Below are positions 6,275 through 7,802 of a stretch of 7,802 nucleotides of DNA, one piece after another. A program made the translations under genes and the position numbers. This stretch comes from Deltaproteobacteria bacterium (GTDB lineage: Bacteria; Desulfobacterota; GWC2-55-46). The DNA lies in contig JACRCJ010000117.1 in the NCBI GenBank assembly GCA_016219075.1, positions 1 to 7,802 on the forward strand, in the 5' to 3' direction. The first letter of the stretch is position 1, and every line of letters begins with the position of its first letter. The notes under the pieces were generated by a model. The model ran no database searches and was not told where the DNA came from. It saw only the letters and a program-made list of their open reading frames with translations.

Positions 6275-7000
6275 ATGGCAAGGAAGAAGAAAGCGGAAGA
6301 GCATGAAAACCACGAGAGGTGGCTGGTATCCTACGCCGACTTCATAACGCTCCTTTTCGCGTTTTTCGTCTCCATGTACGCAATCTCGTCGGTCAACGAG
6401 GGCAAGTTCAGGATAATGAGCGAGGCCCTCGCCATCGCGTTCAACCCGTCCCTTTACACCTCCACCAAGATGCAGGAAGGCCCGCGGTTCGTCAAAGAGC
6501 AGAAGTCGCACATGTCCCAGGAATTCAAGGACATGCACACGAATAACTTCCAGAAGCTCCAGACGGCGCTTAAAGACCTGGAAAAGGAGAAGAAACTGAC
6601 TCTCCTGCTGGATGACCAGAAGATAACGATAAGGATCTCCGAGTCAACGCTTTTCGGCCCCGGCTCCGATGAGCTTGTGCCTGAAGCCGTACCGGTACTC
6701 GACGAGGTCGCATCCGCCCTCCGGGATATCCCCAATAACATCAGGATAGAGGGGCACACGGATAACATCCCGATCAACACCGAACGGTTCCCGTCAAACT
6801 GGGACCTGTCGAGCGCAAGGGGGGTCAAAATCCTCAAGTTTCTGATAGATTCCCACAAATACGACCCCAGGAAGATGTCAGCCCTCGGCTACGGAGAGTA
6901 CAGGGCGATAGCCACCAACGACACCCCCGAGGGCAGGAGCAAGAATAGAAGGGTCGATATCATGGTAGTCAACGGGGATTCCGTCGATATTGAGCCGTAG
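6275..7000 (+). CDS. motB: Flagellar stator protein MotB (MotD subtype)
   Basis: MotB anchors the stator to peptidoglycan and carries the ion-binding aspartate. The protein is 241 aa: a short charged N-terminus (MARKKK, then EHENHERW at 9-16), one membrane segment (about 17-38) with D22 in SYADFITLL, a linker with the likely plug (about 42-65), and an OmpA-like peptidoglycan-binding domain (about 115-232). The last contains GHTDN (160-164), NWDLSSARG (175-183) and the arginine-rich RSKNRRVDI (221-229). SYADF, as opposed to FADL of Na+-driven PomB, points to proton coupling; this is inference. The N-terminus closely recalls Pseudomonas MotD. The ATG follows CGGAG (6265-6269) with a 5-nt spacer. 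It is certainly cotranscribed with motA. Confidence 0.94.
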   Translation: MARKKKAEEHENHERWLVSYADFITLLFAFFVSMYAISSVNEGKFRIMSEALAIAFNPSLYTSTKMQEGPRFVKEQKSHMSQEFKDMHTNNFQKLQTALKDLEKEKKLTLLLDDQKITIRISESTLFGPGSDELVPEAVPVLDEVASALRDIPNNIRIEGHTDNIPINTERFPSNWDLSSARGVKILKFLIDSHKYDPRKMSALGYGEYRAIATNDTPEGRSKNRRVDIMVVNGDSVDIEP

Positions 7001-7024
7001 GCCGAAGTCCCTGATATTTTTGAT

Positions 7025-7051
7025 TTTAGTTTTTTTTTATCCCGCCGATAA
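7025..7051 (+). promoter_or_regulatory. Sigma-28 (FliA) promoter for cheW-mcp
   Basis: The -10 element GCCGATAA (7044-7051) is a perfect match to the FliA consensus. Exactly 11 nt upstream, TTTAGTTT (7025-7032) matches TAAAGTTT at 6 of 8 positions. Transcription would start near 7058, leaving about 90 nt of leader before cheW. FliA promoters typically drive late flagellar and chemotaxis genes, including receptors and cheW, so the context agrees. The T-run at 7030-7038 is part of the -35 and spacer rather than a terminator. Confidence 0.75.
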
Positions 7052-7075
7052 CCTGAGTATGCGCATATACACAGG
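7052..7075. promoter_or_regulatory. Nested palindrome at the predicted cheW start site
   Basis: TATGCGCATA (7058-7067) is a perfect 10-bp palindrome, flanked by CCTG (7052-7055) and CAGG (7072-7075) as a second, slightly off-centre pair. It directly abuts the sigma-28 -10 element and covers the expected start of transcription, so it could be an operator or the base of a 5' hairpin. Short palindromes occur by chance; no regulator family can be named. Confidence 0.3.
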
Positions 7076-7148
7076 GAAAACCGGTGCGCTGTTAACGGCA
7101 ACCGCTTGAGACATTTCACTTCAAATAAGCGCTGTAAGGAGGCTGTCC

Positions 7149-7640
7149 ATGGATGTAAAAAAGGATTTTGACTCTAAAGAGGTTCTTCAGCTCGTTACCT
7201 TCAGGCTCGGCAACGAGGAGTTCTCCCTTGATATCCTCAAGGTGCAGGAGATAATCAGGCACATGGACCTTACAAGGGTCCCCAAGACCCCTGAATTCGT
7301 CGACGGTGTGATAAACCTGAGGGGAAGGGTCATCCCGGTACTCGATTTAAGGAAGAGGTTCGGGCTCCCCAAGGACGAGAACACGAACGAGACAAGGATA
7401 ATAGTCGTGGATGTGGACAACAGGACGGTAGGACTGAAAGTGGACGCCGTCTCGGAAGTGTTAAGGCTTCCCGCCGATACGGTAGAGCCCCCGCCGGCGA
7501 TAATAACGGGCGTGGAGTCGGAATACATAAAGGGTGTCGGAAAGCTTGACGGTAGACTTCTGATACTGCTTGATGTGGCGAAGATACTTACATGTACCGA
7601 GAGAGACGCCCTCGGTAACGTTATGAACGCGGTGGCGTAA
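7149..7640 (+). CDS. cheW: Chemotaxis coupling protein CheW
   Basis: CheW links chemoreceptors to CheA (its P5 domain) in the signalling array. The 163-aa protein is one CheW domain made of two small beta-barrels: QLVTFRLGNEEFSLDI at 14-29, the signature GVINLRGRVIPVLDLR at 53-68 with R59 in NLRG (the conserved Arg involved in array contacts), then RIIVVDV (83-89), VGLKVDAVSEVLRL (94-107) and the C-terminal GRLLILLDVAKIL (135-147). The Shine-Dalgarno AAGGAGG (7136-7142, 6-nt spacer) is excellent. It sits downstream of a strong FliA promoter match and 53 bp before a receptor gene. The stand-alone domain without receiver rules out CheV. Confidence 0.96.
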   Translation: MDVKKDFDSKEVLQLVTFRLGNEEFSLDILKVQEIIRHMDLTRVPKTPEFVDGVINLRGRVIPVLDLRKRFGLPKDENTNETRIIVVDVDNRTVGLKVDAVSEVLRLPADTVEPPPAIITGVESEYIKGVGKLDGRLLILLDVAKILTCTERDALGNVMNAVA

Positions 7641-7693
7641 ACTCCGGGCGCGCCGCCTTGCAATCGCCTTACAATAATGTCAGAGGAGGCAGT

Positions 7694-7802
7694 ATGAATT
7701 TTGAGTCGGTGAAAACAAGGTTTATGGGGAGCTATGTATTCCTGATACTTTTGTTCCTGATACAGCTCCCGATAGTCTACATGCTCGTCGGAGGGATGAG
7801 CA
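7694..7802 (+). CDS. Methyl-accepting chemotaxis protein, N-terminal fragment (runs off the window)
   Basis: Only 36 codons are visible before the window ends. The ATG follows a very strong Shine-Dalgarno (GAGGAGG, about 7683-7689, 4-nt spacer). The peptide starts with a short basic N-terminus (MNFESVKTRF) and continues into a hydrophobic segment at about 12-34 (SYVFLILLFLIQLPIVYMLV), the layout of a receptor whose first membrane helix leads to a periplasmic sensor domain. The position right after cheW under a FliA-type promoter supports a chemoreceptor. No signalling domain can be seen, so another membrane protein is possible. Confidence 0.7.
   Translation, partial: MNFESVKTRFMGSYVFLILLFLIQLPIVYMLVGGMS

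Noticed and set aside
7018..7038. T-rich run after motB as an intrinsic terminator
   Set aside because: I found no convincing GC-rich stem directly upstream, and the bases form the -35 and spacer of a strong FliA promoter match.
7086..7139. Direct repeat GCGCTGT (7086-7092 and 7129-7135) before cheW
   Set aside because: Only 7 bp are identical, the flanks differ, and the second copy runs into the ribosome binding site. This is likely chance.
7647..7654. Palindrome GGCGCGCC between cheW and the receptor gene
   Set aside because: A single 8-bp GC palindrome in GC-rich DNA with no neighbouring motif; nothing supports a function.

Overview
This window is a bacterial flagellar chemotaxis and motor locus. 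Every convincing gene lies on the + strand and coding density is high. CheZ, a MotA/MotB-type stator pair and possible sigma-28 promoters point to a flagellated Gram-negative bacterium. GC content looks to be in the mid-50s by eye. Codon use favours ATA for isoleucine and AGG for arginine alongside many GC-ending codons. Together with the protein style this suggests a deltaproteobacterial-grade (Desulfobacterota-like) or Nitrospirota-like organism; that placement is an inference and is weak. I see no tRNA, rRNA, CRISPR array or transposase gene.

Layout: (1) 1-1279: a possible tail of an upstream gene, cheR (MCP methyltransferase) and a single-domain response regulator, followed by a perfect 7-bp stem-loop. 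(2) 1380-5317: cheY, cheZ, cheA and cheB, tightly spaced, covering the kinase, its output regulator, the phosphatase and the adaptation methylesterase. (3) 5318-5503: a 186-bp gap holding a sigma-28-like promoter candidate, a strong terminator-like hairpin and a second composite inverted repeat. (4) 5504-7000: a MotA/MotB stator pair of the MotC/MotD subtype. (5) 7001-7148: a 148-bp gap with a very good FliA (sigma-28) promoter match. (6) 7149-7802: cheW and the first 36 codons of a membrane-bound chemoreceptor that runs off the edge.

The genes form almost a complete signalling circuit. The receptor and CheW control CheA. CheA phosphorylates CheY, which would bind the motor, and CheB, which demethylates receptors. 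CheR methylates receptors, CheZ dephosphorylates CheY, and the stator powers rotation. The order cheY-cheZ-cheA-cheB-motC-motD-...-cheW matches the F6-type chemotaxis cluster I know from Pseudomonas, but the ParC/ParP genes found there between motD and cheW are absent. CheA also appears to lack a P2 docking domain. I found no clearly undescribed system. The most interesting signals are in the two regulatory gaps and in these departures from the F6 plan.
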